The position numbers were made by a program, and so were the translations under genes. The notes under the pieces were generated by a model, which worked only from the letters and a program-made list of their open reading frames with translations, had not been told where the DNA came from and made no database searches. DNA of 64,000 nt from Syntrophomonas palmitatica JCM 14374 (GTDB lineage: Bacteria > Bacillota > Syntrophomonadia > Syntrophomonadales > Syntrophomonadaceae). The stretch covers positions 1 to 64,000 of the forward strand of contig NZ_BBCE01000004.1 of assembly GCF_001311885.1 (NCBI RefSeq), given 5' to 3'. Positions 29,373 to 39,524 of the stretch are shown one piece after another (positions within the stretch are counted from its first letter, which is position 1; every line of letters starts with the position of its first letter).

Positions 29373-31652
29373 AAAATGTCTGAGTATGTTTATAATTTGT
29401 ATCCTGTTGGCTGCGGGTTTATTAGGCTGCGGGGGAAAAGAAAGCCCGGTATCATCTGAGCAGGGGAGTAAACAAGGCCCGTCGAAAACGTATCGCGAAA
29501 GTGAAATCAAACTGGACAAACTGCAGATGGTCATGAACCTGGCCCTGGATTCCCAGGATCGCCTGGTTATGTATGATGACGAAGACCGCGATTCCAAGTT
29601 TGTTATTCTGGATAAACAAGGCCGGGAGATAAAGCAAATACCTGTCCGGGAGATGCTCACCAAAACAGTTATAATAACGGTCGTATATTCGCACTGGACA
29701 GCAGAGGCAGAATATACCAGCTGCAGCAAATCAGCGTATATGATAAACCCCAATCGGAGGAACCCCGCGAATTAATAAAACGATTGCAGATATATAGTCC
29801 CGGAGGTCAAATAGAAAAGACGATCGAACTGGGGAGTATGACAGGCGAAAACAGCTTGAACCAGATGGACCGGGCTGTGGCCGTCGATGCAAAGGGAAGG
29901 ATCTACATACTGCACCAGGATGGCAAAATTGAGGTTATAGAAGAAAACGGCCAGTCCCTGAAAACCATTCGCGGTGACAAATATTATGAAATGGATATAG
30001 ATAAACAAGGCAACTTGATGGTGACAGGAAGAGACACAGAGGGGAATTTCCTGGCTGAGATCAGTACTTCGGGCAAGGTCATATGGAAACGGACGCTGGA
30101 AAATATTAAGATGGCGGTCTTGAGCTATAAATATAATATTCATGACGAATGTTCTTATATCGCTGATTATTCCGGGATAAAGAAATATGATCCCCGGGGC
30201 AATTTTGTGGAAGAGGTCTTAAATTATCGTGATACCAGTATTTTCGTCTCCGACGCTTTTGTCAACAGTATCGCTTTTGACGCCCAGAGTAATATATACA
30301 TCAGCATAATGTATAATGGCGCTTCAGAATCCGGCCGGCAGTTCAGTGTGTATAAATATATCCCGGATAAAGCTGCAGCCAAGCCTCAGGGACCGCAAAA
30401 GACACTGAGCATTGCCGTGGCCAGCGGTGATCCTTTGATGATGGAGAAAGCGGCGCGATTGTTTGGAAAGAAACATCCCGGTGTCGTGGTTGAGGTCAAG
30501 GATTATTCAGGCCGGTCGCACCACGGCGACAGAGACGATTATGAAGACTATATAAAAAACATAAATACGGAAATACTCAGCGGCAAAGGCCCGGATATTA
30601 TTTCGACTGAAGGGCTTCCGTACCGCAAGTATGCGGAAAAGGATGTTTTCCTAGATTTAAAAAGCTTGATGAACCAGGATAAAAGTTTCAAACGCCAGGA
30701 TTATTATGCTAATATCCTGAAATCCTGTGAATCCCAAGGCAAGCTCTATGCCATGCCGGTAAGTTTTTGGATACCGGTGATGGTTGCTGATGGAGCCATG
30801 CTGCAAAAAGCCGGTGTTTCCATAGATGATTCCCGCTGGGTATGGTCTGATTTTTACGATGCCGCCAAAAAGATTTGCCAGGATAGCAATAACGATGGGA
30901 AACTCGAAACCTATGTGCTGCCCAAACTTCGCAATGACAGAATGCTTGATTACATGCTGGCCAGCGAGTACCGCAATTTTGTTAATGAAGATAAGAAAAA
31001 GGCGCATCTCGATTCCCCCGCTTTCATACGATTTTTAAATACTTATAAGGATTTGACCGGCAAATATACGAACAACAAAGTTGATGAAGAGGAATTGATT
31101 TTTTCGGGAAACCGGAGCAGTATCGCCTTCTTCCCCTATGATTCTTTTGGCGGGGATTTGACCATGGAAAGAAGCGCCATGGGGTCCCAGACCCGAATCC
31201 TGGCCATGCCGCACGGCAGCGGCCTGGGGGACCGGCCTTTCGATGCGGAAATGTATGCAATAAACAGCAATTCCAAGCTGAGAAAAGAAGCCTGGGAATT
31301 TCTCAAGTTTATAACCAGCAAAGAACAGCAGATATCTTTAAACTTCTATGGGGTGCACATAAACCGGCTGGCCCAGGACCATTTCTTTGCCGAAGCCGCT
31401 AAGCAAAAATCGTCCTGCGTGACGTTTGGCAATGAGGAACATGTTAAAACTGTTGACGTAGAGCCTTTGACACCTGAGCAGATCAAACAAAACCGGCAGT
31501 TAATAGCCGCCTTAAACCATTGCCATACCATAGACCCACAGATCAAAAAAATAATGGGAACGGAAATAGCTGTGTTTGTCAGAGGCGAAAGGTCAGCGGC
31601 ACAAACCGCTAAGATTCTGCAGAATAAGGTTACACTCTACCTCAATGAATAA
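29365..31652 (+). CDS. Lipoprotein with N-terminal propeller and C-terminal family 1 solute-binding domain, one frameshift
   Basis: About 762 residues. A lipoprotein signal ends at the lipobox LLGC (Cys22). Residues about 45-345 contain NHL-like blades (LALDSQDRLVMYD, ALDSRGRIYQL, AVDAKGRIYILHQDG, DIDKQGNLMVTGR). Residues about 350-762 form an extracellular solute-binding domain (LSIAVASGDPLMMEKAARLF, GPDIISTEGLPY, KLYAMPVSFWIPVMVADG). The frame breaks near 29665; one extra A in CCAAAAC restores blade 2. A binding protein with its own propeller is an unusual architecture. It is expected to deliver ligand to the two permeases; the ligand is unknown. Confidence 0.82.
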
Positions 31653-31762
31653 GGTGTCAAGGGGTGTCAAGGGGACGGTTCTCTTGACACCAAGTCCTAA
31701 AAACTAACTGGGTGTCAAGAGAACCGTCCCCTTGACGCTTGTCCCCTTGACGCTTGACACCC
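31653..31762. repeat. REP-like repeat, copy B, inside the ABC operon
   Basis: A long inverted repeat: GGTGTCAAGGGGACGG... and its complement around a centre of about 20 bp (AAGTCCTAAAAACTAACT), with extra CCTTGACGC units on the right. It starts right after the stop codon of the propeller-SBP gene and ends 21 bp before the ATPase gene. It can form a strong hairpin in RNA and may weaken expression of the ATPase. Confidence 0.9.
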
Positions 31763-31783
31763 TGAAATGGCGGGAGAAGAATT

Positions 31784-32890
31784 ATGGCGGGAATAGTCCT
31801 GGATGGAGTAAATAAAATCTACCCTAACGGTTTTCATGCCGTAAAAGATGCGGACTTTACATGCGCTGACCACGAATTCGTAATTCTGCTCGGCCCTTCG
31901 GGCTGCGGCAAAACCAGTATTCTCAGAATGATTGCCGGTTTGGAGGAAATCAGTTCAGGTCAAGTGTATATCGGGGAACGTCTGGTTAATGAGGTTGAAG
32001 CCAGGGACCGCGATGTAGCCATGGTGTTTCAGAATTATGCCCTGTACCCGCATATGACGGTTTTTGACAACCTGGCCTTCGCCTTGAAGCTGCGTAAAAT
32101 GAGCAAACCCGATATAAAAATGAGGGTGCATGAGGCTGCCCGCATGCTTGATATAGAAGGACTCCTGCCCCTTAGGCCCCGGCAGCTATCCGGCGGGCAG
32201 ATGCAGCGGGTGGCGCTGGGGCGGGCGATGGTCAGGCAGCCGCAGGTGTTTTTATTGGATGAACCTCTGTCTAACCTGGACATGCAGCTAAGGGTGCAGA
32301 TGCGGTCCGAATTGATCCGCATGCATAAGCAACTGGGAACCACTTTTATATACGTTACCCATGACCAGATGGAGGCTATGACCATGGGCAGCATTATTGT
32401 AGTAATGAAAGACGGGGTATTGCAGCAAGCCGGATCGCCGCTCGATGTTTATGACAAACCCGTTAATATGTTTGTCGCTGGTTTCGTGGGCAGCCCGGCT
32501 ATGAACTTCCTGCAAGGATGCCTGGGCGTAAATGGAGGCCAGGTAAGTATTAAAGGTACGGGTTTTTGTTTCCAAATACCAGAACACAAAATTACCGCCA
32601 GCCTGAAAGCCCATACAGGAAAACCTGTAATAATAGGTATCCGCCCCGAAGATATATGGTGTACAGATGTATACGGGGAAGAATCTGGCCCCGCCTCTCC
32701 TGTTGTCCAGGTTGATATTATTGAGCAGGTAGGGTACGAATACTATCTGCATTTGGACCTGGAAAAGCAGAGGTTGGTGGCCAGGACTTCACGAAGCTTA
32801 TCCGCGCGGCCTGGAGACAGAATAAGAATAAGCCTTGATCTTAAACGATTACACCTTTTTGACTATGATAGTCAGGAGGCGCTTATATAA
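31784..32890 (+). CDS. ABC transporter ATP-binding protein (MalK/UgpC type)
   Basis: 368 residues. Walker A GPSGCGKT (about 37-44), signature LSGGQMQR (about 134-141), Walker B VFLLDEP, H-loop VTHDQMEAM, then a C-terminal TOBE/OB regulatory region (about 240-368) as in MalK, UgpC and MsmK. It powers carbohydrate import with two permeases. It lies at the end of the operon but is cut off from it by REP copy B. Confidence 0.92.
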   Translation: MAGIVLDGVNKIYPNGFHAVKDADFTCADHEFVILLGPSGCGKTSILRMIAGLEEISSGQVYIGERLVNEVEARDRDVAMVFQNYALYPHMTVFDNLAFALKLRKMSKPDIKMRVHEAARMLDIEGLLPLRPRQLSGGQMQRVALGRAMVRQPQVFLLDEPLSNLDMQLRVQMRSELIRMHKQLGTTFIYVTHDQMEAMTMGSIIVVMKDGVLQQAGSPLDVYDKPVNMFVAGFVGSPAMNFLQGCLGVNGGQVSIKGTGFCFQIPEHKITASLKAHTGKPVIIGIRPEDIWCTDVYGEESGPASPVVQVDIIEQVGYEYYLHLDLEKQRLVARTSRSLSARPGDRIRISLDLKRLHLFDYDSQEALI

Positions 32891-32927
32891 CATGGGGTCC
32901 AGAGTTTATTAAGCCTTAAGATAGCCG

Positions 32928-33101
32928 CTATAATTCGGGATCGGACAGTTTAACCACCTGCTGCGGAGAGCGCAGGCCGTTGTTCGCAGCCGCAGCCACC
33001 GCCAGGGTCTTCACATCCAGGGATTCCACAATATCGCTGGGTACCACGATCAGAGTGTTCTGTTCGTTCTTCAGGGCCTCATACATTATCGTCATGGCTC
33101 C
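32928..33101 (-). pseudogene. C-terminal gene remnant, possibly Band 7/SPFH type
   Basis: An open frame of about 58 codons that reads TIMYEALKNEQNTLIVVPSD and ends KLSDPEL. The wording resembles the tail of Band 7/SPFH membrane-scaffold proteins, but the match is weak. The upstream part is replaced by REP copy C, whose sequence extends the open frame to 33200. Probably a truncated leftover. Confidence 0.45.
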
Positions 33102-33109
33102 TAAACGTT

Positions 33110-33203
33110 TGTCAAGGGGACGGTTCTCTTGACACCAAGCCCTAAAAACCAACCAGGTGTCAAGAGAACCGTCCCCTTGACACCCTTGACACCTTGACAC
33201 CTT
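33110..33203. repeat. REP-like repeat, copy C
   Basis: Nearly the same inverted repeat as copy B, with TCAAGGGGACGGTTCTCTTG and its complement around AAGCCCTAAAAACCAACCA. The centre differs from copy B by only a few bases, so the two copies share a recent origin. Confidence 0.9.
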
Positions 33204-33292
33204 TAATTAGCATTTGCCGTAATCTCCTGTTATAATTAAGCCGTATTTTTCCTCTTTATAAGGGCGATGCAGTTTAAGGAGTGAAAAAGCCA

Positions 33293-33772
33293 TTGAAATA
33301 CCGTATTATATCGATTGGCAAGATACGGGAGCCTTTTTTTCAGCAGGGGATTCAGGAATACCTAAAACGGCTGCAGCCCTATGCCAGCATTGAACTGGTT
33401 GATGGTCTGGAGGAAAAACTCAGTCCCCGCGCCGGGGATAAGGATATAGAAAAAGCCCTGCAGCGTGAGGGCGAACGCATCCTGGCGTTGATAAATGACA
33501 ACGAATTGCTGATTGCTTTGGATATAAAAGGCCGGATGCTGTCCTCTGAAGCCCTGGCTCATACTATGGAAGCATGGAACCAATCCGGCAAATCGCGGGT
33601 AAACTTTGTCATTGGCTCCTCCTTTGGGCTCTCCCCAGCGGTGAAAACCCGTGCCGATCTGCGCCTCTGCCTGTCCCCCATGACCTTCCTGCACCAGATG
33701 TCGGGCTTAATCCTTGCCGAGCAGATTTACCGGGGGTTCAGGATAATCAAAGGTGAACCATACCATAAGTGA
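33293..33772 (+). CDS. rlmH: 23S rRNA pseudouridine-1915 N3-methyltransferase RlmH
   Basis: 159 residues, the exact usual length of RlmH, when started at TTG 33293 (MKYRIISIGKIREPF). SPOUT-fold motifs are present: the VIGSSFGLS SAM-knot region and the C-terminal LILAEQIYRGFRIIKGEPYHK when split after 20 residues. It methylates Psi1915 in helix 69 of the ribosome. AAGGAG lies about 11 nt before the TTG; the GTG at 33281 overlaps it. In many Firmicutes rlmH lies near oriC, in line with the parS site. Confidence 0.93.
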   Translation: MKYRIISIGKIREPFFQQGIQEYLKRLQPYASIELVDGLEEKLSPRAGDKDIEKALQREGERILALINDNELLIALDIKGRMLSSEALAHTMEAWNQSGKSRVNFVIGSSFGLSPAVKTRADLRLCLSPMTFLHQMSGLILAEQIYRGFRIIKGEPYHK

Positions 33773-33832
33773 ACGGGCATAATTCAGGGCATAGTACGAA
33801 TTAAAGGCCAAAAGGCCGGAGAGGGAGTTATC

Positions 33833-35097
33833 ATGTATTCAAATAATCAGACCTCACCCGGTAAAGTAAGATTCATAATCCTGGGCATCCTGTTTATTAC
33901 GCTGATGATTGCCTATATCGACAGGGTGAACATATCCATCTTGATTGCCGACCCCGGTTTTATATCCGATATGAATCTTCAGGCTCAGGCTGCCCGGCAG
34001 GGGATGTTAATGACCTTATTTCTCATAGCCTACGCATTGGGGAATGTTATCCTCGGATATTTTGGGGATCGGCTGGGACCCCGTAAAGCGGTGTCTGTAT
34101 CTATTGTGGTCTGGTCTTTCTGCCTCTTTGTTGCAGCTAAGGCCGGCAATCTGGTTACATTGCTCGGCGCCCGCGTTTTTATGGGTTTCGGTGAGGGTTT
34201 CCACTGGCCTATGCAGAGTACATATGTTAAGAACTGGTTTCCGCTGCACGAGCGGGCCAGAGCCAACTCGATCTGGGCGGTGGGACTGATGGTGGGGCCA
34301 GCTATTGCCGTGCCTTTGTGTTCAGCATTGTTGCAAAATGGGGTTGGTCCAGCTCTTTTTTAATTCTTGGCTTGACGGCTTTGGTAGTGCCTTTGCCTTT
34401 AATATGGTTTTTTACGGCGGACCATCCGCGGGAACATCGCTTTATCAGTGATGCAGAAGCTGGTTATATAGAACACGGGCAGGCGGATGAACAATCCGCC
34501 CTGGCCAAGGTTCAATCCGGGTCCTATCTGCAACTGCTGCGTTCCGGCAGCTTCTGGCTGGTAACCATAGGCTATATGGCAACAGCTTCAATCTGGTGGG
34601 GAACAATTACCTGGCTGCCCCAATATCTCAAGGTAGCCCGGCATTTTTCCTGGGCACAGATGGGTTTCTTTGCTTCACTGCCCTATATATTGGGAGCGAT
34701 TTCCGTTTTAGGGGTAGCTTATCTCTCGGATAAACTGGGACGTCGAGGGATTTTCTACACGTTGGGCTTACTTGGTTCGGTGGTGTTTATTTATCTGGGT
34801 TCGACAACGGCCTCCAATTTAAACAGCGCGATTTATATCGCAGTCTCGATCTTCTTTTTGGGCTGGGTTACACCGGTAGCCTGGACCCTGCTGCAAGGCC
34901 TGGTAGCGCCGAATCTAGTCGGAGCGGCCGCCGGGCTGATGAACGGTATTTCCAACGGGTTTGCCGCCCTGGCGCCGCTGATTATGGGCTATCTTATCGG
35001 GCTAACCGGCAGTTACCTGGCGGGAATGTTCTATTTAATTGTGGTGGGCTTAATCGGCTCCGCTTGTACAGCTGTATTCGCTATCAGGAAATATTAA
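33833..35097 (+). CDS. MFS transporter, anion:cation symporter (ACS) type, one frameshift
   Basis: About 421 residues with 12 membrane segments. The N-terminal wording (IAYIDRVNISILIADPGF) and the motif GYFGDRLGPRKAV between segments 2 and 3 fit the ACS family that imports sugar acids and other organic anions. The frame breaks near 34317; one extra T in CCTTTG restores FSIVAKWGWSSSF. Substrate unknown. AGAGGGAG precedes the ATG. Confidence 0.87.
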
Positions 35098-35122
35098 GGG
35101 CCAGGAGACGGTTCTATTGTTT
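35098..35122. repeat. Degraded REP-like fragment
   Basis: GGAGACGGTTCTATTG resembles the GGGGACGGTTCTCTTG core of copies A to C. Single half, right after the MFS stop codon. Confidence 0.4.
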
Positions 35123-35208
35123 TTAAATATTTACTTGGCGTTCTAATGTGCAATAGGATAGACTTATAGCAACCGTATAGAAAATTAAGGAAGCAGGGGG
35201 TGTGGCTA

Positions 35209-35808
35209 ATGGCTCATGTATTACCGGATTTACCTTATGACTACAACGCATTGGAACCTTTTTGTGATGAGGCGACAGTAAGATTGCACCATGATATGCA
35301 CCATAAAGCCTATGTGGATGGCCTGAACAATGCGGAGAGCAAGCTGGCCGAAGCTATCGAAAAGGGCGATTTTGCTTTGATCAAACATATCGAGCGGGAG
35401 TTGGCGTTCCATGGCGCAGGACACATTCTGCACACGATATTCTGGGAGAACATGAAACCGGGAGGCGGCGGCCCGGCAAATGGCGCGGTTGCCGCACTAA
35501 TTGACCGTGACTTCGGGTCCTTTGATAACTTTAAGAAACTGTTCTCTGCTGCGGCTGCAGCCGTAGAAGGATCAGGATGGGCGATACTGGCCTGCAACCC
35601 GGTCTTTGAAAAACTGGTGGTCTTGCAGGCGGAAAAACACCAGGATCTGACTCAGTGGGGCGCGGTTCCGCTGCTGATAGTGGACGTATGGGAACATGCC
35701 TATTATCTCAAATACCAGAACAAACGCGCGGCCTGGATCGAAGCTTGGTGGAACCTGGTCAACTGGGATGATGTCAATCGACGGGTAGCATTGATGCAAA
35801 ACCGTTAA
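35209..35808 (+). CDS. sodA: Superoxide dismutase, Fe/Mn family
   Basis: 199 residues. The four metal ligands are present: His27 (RLHHDMHH), His75 (GHILHTIFW), Asp159 and His163 (VDVWEHAYYLKY). Converts superoxide to peroxide and oxygen, protecting an anaerobe during oxygen exposure. I chose ATG 35209 with AGGGGG upstream; a GTG at 35200 overlaps that site. Metal choice (Fe or Mn) cannot be decided safely. Confidence 0.93.
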   Translation: MAHVLPDLPYDYNALEPFCDEATVRLHHDMHHKAYVDGLNNAESKLAEAIEKGDFALIKHIERELAFHGAGHILHTIFWENMKPGGGGPANGAVAALIDRDFGSFDNFKKLFSAAAAAVEGSGWAILACNPVFEKLVVLQAEKHQDLTQWGAVPLLIVDVWEHAYYLKYQNKRAAWIEAWWNLVNWDDVNRRVALMQNR

Positions 35809-35856
35809 TCAAAGTGGGTCCGCATTCTAAGTATCTTAACTAAGAGGAGTGATAAA

Positions 35857-36033
35857 ATGAATGCTGCCAAAAAGGTGTTGGATACCATGAAAAAGGAAGG
35901 CAAGCCTATGAGCGCCGGACAGATTGCGGAAGCGACAGGCCTGGATAAGAAGGAAGTGGACAAGGCCATGAAGCAGCTGAAACAGGAAGAGAAGATTGTT
36001 TCTCCCAAAAGATGCTACTGGGAACCCAAGTAA
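35857..36033 (+). CDS. 58-residue winged-helix-like HTH protein
   Basis: A small basic protein: [20 protein letters not shown], then [20 protein letters not shown], then [18 protein letters not shown]. The middle is a helix-turn-helix of the MarR/ArsR winged-helix type and the end looks like a short beta wing. It has a good ribosome site (AAGAGGAG, 6-7 nt) and is followed by a terminator. It probably shares a transcript with the SOD gene, 48 bp upstream. Target unknown. Confidence 0.8.
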   Translation: MNAAKKVLDTMKKEGKPMSAGQIAEATGLDKKEVDKAMKQLKQEEKIVSPKRCYWEPK

Positions 36034-36050
36034 AGATAATATCAGATGTA

Positions 36051-36095
36051 AAAATGCCAGGACTTTAACCATTAAGGGTTACGTCCTGGCATTTT
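36051..36095. terminator. Bidirectional terminator between the HTH gene and htpG
   Basis: A 13-bp perfect stem, AAAATGCCAGGAC (36051-36063) and GTCCTGGCATTTT (36083-36095), with A and T runs on both sides. Confidence 0.92.
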
Positions 36096-36116
36096 GTTTT
36101 GTATGGTTCATCAATC

Positions 36117-38009
36117 TTACATCCCGGCCATTAGATTGCATATGGCGTTGGAGAAGGATACCGGGTCCTCAATGGCCATGCCTTCTATCAGCAGGGCCTG
36201 GTTATACAAGAGCTCGCTGAAGGTCTTGAGCCTCTCTTTATCGTTTTCATATAAGCGGGAAAGCGAAGAGAACAAAGGATGATTGGCGTTTATTTCCAAT
36301 ATCCTGTCGGCTTTAATCTGGTGCTGGTGTTCTGACGGCATCGCATTCAATATTTTTTCCATTTCCAATGACAACGGCCCTTCTGTGCTCAGGCATACGG
36401 GATGGGTTTTTAAGCGGGACGAAAGGCGGACTTCTTTGACTCTGCCGGATAAGGACTCTTTCATGAAGCTGAACAGGTCTTTATAGTCCTCAGCTTGTTT
36501 CTCTGCGGTCTTCTTTTCTTCCTCGCTTTCTAACTCCAAATCGCCGCTGGAAACCGATTTAAACTCCTTGCCGTCATATTCCATCATAACCTGCAGGGTA
36601 AATTCATCCACATCATCAGTTAAATACAGGATTTCATAGCCTTTATCTTTAACCAGTTCGGTTTGCGGCAGGCGGTCGATCCTCTCGATGCTTTCGCCGC
36701 TGGCATAATAAATATACTTTTGGCCTTCCTGCATGCGTTCGATATATTCGGCAATAGTAACCAGTTTCTTTTCGTGGGAGGAATAAAACAGTATGAGATC
36801 TTTCAAGAGGTCCTTATGGGCCCCGAAATCAGCATAGGCTCCGAATTTTATCTGCAGGCCGAAGCTTTTGAAGAATTTTTCATATACTTCGCGTTCATTG
36901 TTTAACATGTCCATGAGTTCACTCTTGATCTTTTTCTCCAGGTTTTTAGCGATTAGTTTTAACTGGCGGTCATGCTGCAGCATTTCGCGGGATATATTAA
37001 GGGATAGATCCTGCGAATCCACCAGGCCGCGCACAAAGCTAAAATGATCGGGCAGGAGGTCGGCGCATTTTTCCATGATTAATACCCCGTTGGAATATAG
37101 CTGCAACCCCTTTTCATACTCTCTGGTGTAGTAGTTGTAAGGTGTGCGGGCCGGAATAAACAATAGGGCGTTATAGGTCGCTTTGCCTTCCGTGCTGCTG
37201 TGAATGACCCGCAGGGGATTTTCAAAATCAAAGAACTTGTCCTTATAAAAATAGAAATAGTCTTCATCGCTTAATTCATTCTTATTCTTGCGCTAGATGG
37301 GAATCATGCTGTTCAGGGTCTCGGTTTCCGCATAGCTTTCGTATTCGTTATCGCTGCCTTCCTTGGGACGCTGTTTCTGCATGTCCATTTTAATGGGATA
37401 ACGGATATAATCAGAGTATTTCTTTACCAGGGAGCGGATTCTATACTCGCTCAGATACTCGTCATAGTTTTCCTCATCGCCATTGTCTTTCAAGGTAAGA
37501 ATAACGTCGGTCCCCACTGTTTCCCTGCTTGCAGGGGTTATTAAATAACCATCCAATCCTTCAGATTCCCATTGGAAGGCCTTATCAGAACCGTAGGCCC
37601 TGGTAACTACGGTTAGTTTTTTACACACCATAAATGCCGAATAAAAGCCTACCCCAAAGCGGCCTATTATGTCAATGTCCTCCAGACCCTCGTTTTCTTT
37701 CATAAAGGCCAGCGAACCGCTGTTGGCGATAGTTCCCAGGTTGTTTTCTAATTCTTCTTCAGTCATGCCGATACCGGTATCCGATATGGTAAGTATGCGA
37801 TTTCCCTTATCAACTGAGATTTTAATAAAGAAATCGTCTCGTTTCATGTCTACGTTCTGGTCGGTTAAAGAGCGGAAATAAAGCTTGTCAATAGCATCAC
37901 TGGCATTGGAAATCAATTCCCGCAAAAAGATTTCCCGGTTGGTGTAAACAGAATTGATCATCAGGTCCAATAAACGCTTTGATTCAGTCTTGAATTGGAT
38001 CTTTTCCAC
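36117..38009 (-). CDS. htpG: Chaperone HtpG (Hsp90), with an in-frame amber codon
   Basis: 630 codons, normal for HtpG. N-terminal GHKL ATPase with [12 protein letters not shown] and [17 protein letters not shown] lid motif, middle domain and C-terminal dimerisation domain. The frame is continuous, but a TAG at 37293-37295 stands where the highly conserved Trp of NSMIPIW is expected (TGG to TAG). No shift is involved, unlike the other broken genes here. GTG start at 38009 with GAGGTG 8 nt upstream. A consensus-like promoter with an inverted repeat lies directly before the gene. Confidence 0.9.
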
Positions 38010-38039
38010 TACTCTCTCACCTCAGCACAAATATTTTCC

Positions 38040-38096
38040 TGATACTCCAGCCAGAGTATCAAAATAATATATAGCTCAATTCATTTTAAATTTCAA
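38040..38096 (-). promoter_or_regulatory. htpG promoter with palindrome at the start site
   Basis: On the minus strand TTGAAA (38091-38096) and TATATA (38068-38073) are 17 bp apart. The inverted repeat TGATACTC / GAGTATCA with a 6-bp centre (38040-38061) begins just after the -10, over the expected start of transcription. It is not a CIRCE (TTAGCACTC-N9-GAGTGCTAA), so a different repressor is implied. Confidence 0.7.
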
Positions 38097-38268
38097 GGGG
38101 TTGTTGACTGAACCAGGGCCGGGCGTTTTTCGCCGAATAAAACGAACACGCTGGGGGGCTGTTTATAAATGGCTCCTTGACGCGGATGTGACTTGAACCC
38201 GCCTTTACCATTTAATGACAAGCTGTTGCGGCTGTGTTATTATATATAAAAAATCGGAGGTTGATTAA

Positions 38269-38583
38269 ATGATAACTACAACTACGCCCAATATTGAAGG
38301 CCGGGTTATTACTGACTATCTGGGCCTGGTAACCGGAGAAGCGATCATGGGCGCCAACGTGGTGCGTGACATTTTTGCCAGCATCACGGATATTGTAGGC
38401 GGAAGATCAGGAGTATATGAGAGCAAACTTGGGGATGCGCGCCGCATAGCTATTGGGGAAATGGTAGAGAAGGCATCCAAGCTGGGTGCTGATGCGGTAG
38501 TGGGCATTGACCTCGATTACGAGGTTATCCGGGAAGGGATGCTGATGGTAGCCGCCAGCGGAACCGCGGTTAAACTGGGCTAA
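38269..38583 (+). CDS. YbjQ family protein (UPF0145, putative heavy-metal-binding)
   Basis: 104 residues with the family patterns [11 protein letters not shown] near the start, [18 protein letters not shown], and [13 protein letters not shown]. The fold forms pentamers in solved homologues; function unknown. ATCGGAGG precedes the ATG. Its stop codon overlaps the stop codon of the convergent gene. Confidence 0.88.
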   Translation: MITTTTPNIEGRVITDYLGLVTGEAIMGANVVRDIFASITDIVGGRSGVYESKLGDARRIAIGEMVEKASKLGADAVVGIDLDYEVIREGMLMVAASGTAVKLG

Positions 38584-39347
38584 GAAGCCTTAAAATCTGG
38601 TTTAGCCAGGTAATATTTTAATAGTTTCACCTCATATTCATAGACTGTGCCGTTATGTTTATAAGATACTGCGCTTAAACCTATTGTGGGTATGAATTCG
38701 TGCTGTAATTTATAACCGACACCCCCATCGGTAACTGAATAAACAGGCAGGTCAGAAGGTATTTTTATGTTTATCCGGGAGTGTTCTTGACGGCTTACCA
38801 GCGAAATATACAGATCATCTTCACGGATGGCGGATAGAACGCCGAATCTTTGCCCAGCAAAGAGAGGAAATTCAAACAGCATTTCCATATTGCTGCACTC
38901 GATATAAAATTCCTTTTCCCGGGTAGCTTTGATAAAACGGGTCCTTTGTTCAGGCGGGATATAATAAAGCTTATTTGAATACAACAGCAGACAGTAGCGG
39001 TTTTGGGGGTCCAGATGAAAAGGGTCCCCTTGCATATCTGCCAGTATGTAGTTTGGACGGCGATATAATTTTTTCACCTGCATATGTATTTTAAAATCTT
39101 TATTATCAACTTCATTTGGTCCGACCGCTTCTTTTAATGAACAGTCATAATCCCAGTAACTGCCTGCATTCAGAGGGTAGTATTCGATTGCGTTAAATTT
39201 ATCCAGGGGGTCTGTTTTAACAGGTTCAGTCTTTTGGTTGTAATGTTTAGGGATAACAATAAAAACTGAAACCAAGGTTAAAGCTAAAGCTAATCCCATG
39301 GCTCCAGTTATATATACCCATCGTTTGCCTGCCCAATTCAATTCCAA
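38580..39347 (-). CDS. Uncharacterised membrane-anchored protein
   Basis: 255 residues, not recognised. One N-terminal membrane helix (about 12-33), then an extracellular domain rich in beta strand with many Tyr. It starts [20 protein letters not shown], a pattern seen in lipoprotein-like proteins of Firmicutes with no known role. No catalytic motif is visible. The start is uncertain (TTG 39347, with AAGGCGG a few bases upstream). It stands alone and is divergent from murJ. Confidence 0.7.
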   Translation of the reverse strand: MELNWAGKRWVYITGAMGLALALTLVSVFIVIPKHYNQKTEPVKTDPLDKFNAIEYYPLNAGSYWDYDCSLKEAVGPNEVDNKDFKIHMQVKKLYRRPNYILADMQGDPFHLDPQNRYCLLLYSNKLYYIPPEQRTRFIKATREKEFYIECSNMEMLFEFPLFAGQRFGVLSAIREDDLYISLVSRQEHSRINIKIPSDLPVYSVTDGGVGYKLQHEFIPTIGLSAVSYKHNGTVYEYEVKLLKYYLAKPDFKAS

Positions 39348-39524
39348 TACCGCCTTAAGGTAATTTTCCTGTCAAATATACGCGCAATGGGTTTAATACT
39401 TACAGCCAGACAGGAATATTATAGAATATTTATATGCCTGAAACAGTAATACTTATCCTGGAGGCAGAGTTTGTTGTTTGTGCCATAAAGTGATTTAACA
39501 GGACGTCAAAAAGGGAGTAATCAA

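Noticed and set aside
37293..37295. Pyrrolysine read-through in htpG
   Set aside because: The residue is an invariant Trp in the family and TGG to TAG is one base; error or mutation is simpler.
39399..39440. Sigma-H-like AGGAATA and AGAATA pair upstream of murJ
   Set aside because: The spacing is far too short for a sigma-H promoter.
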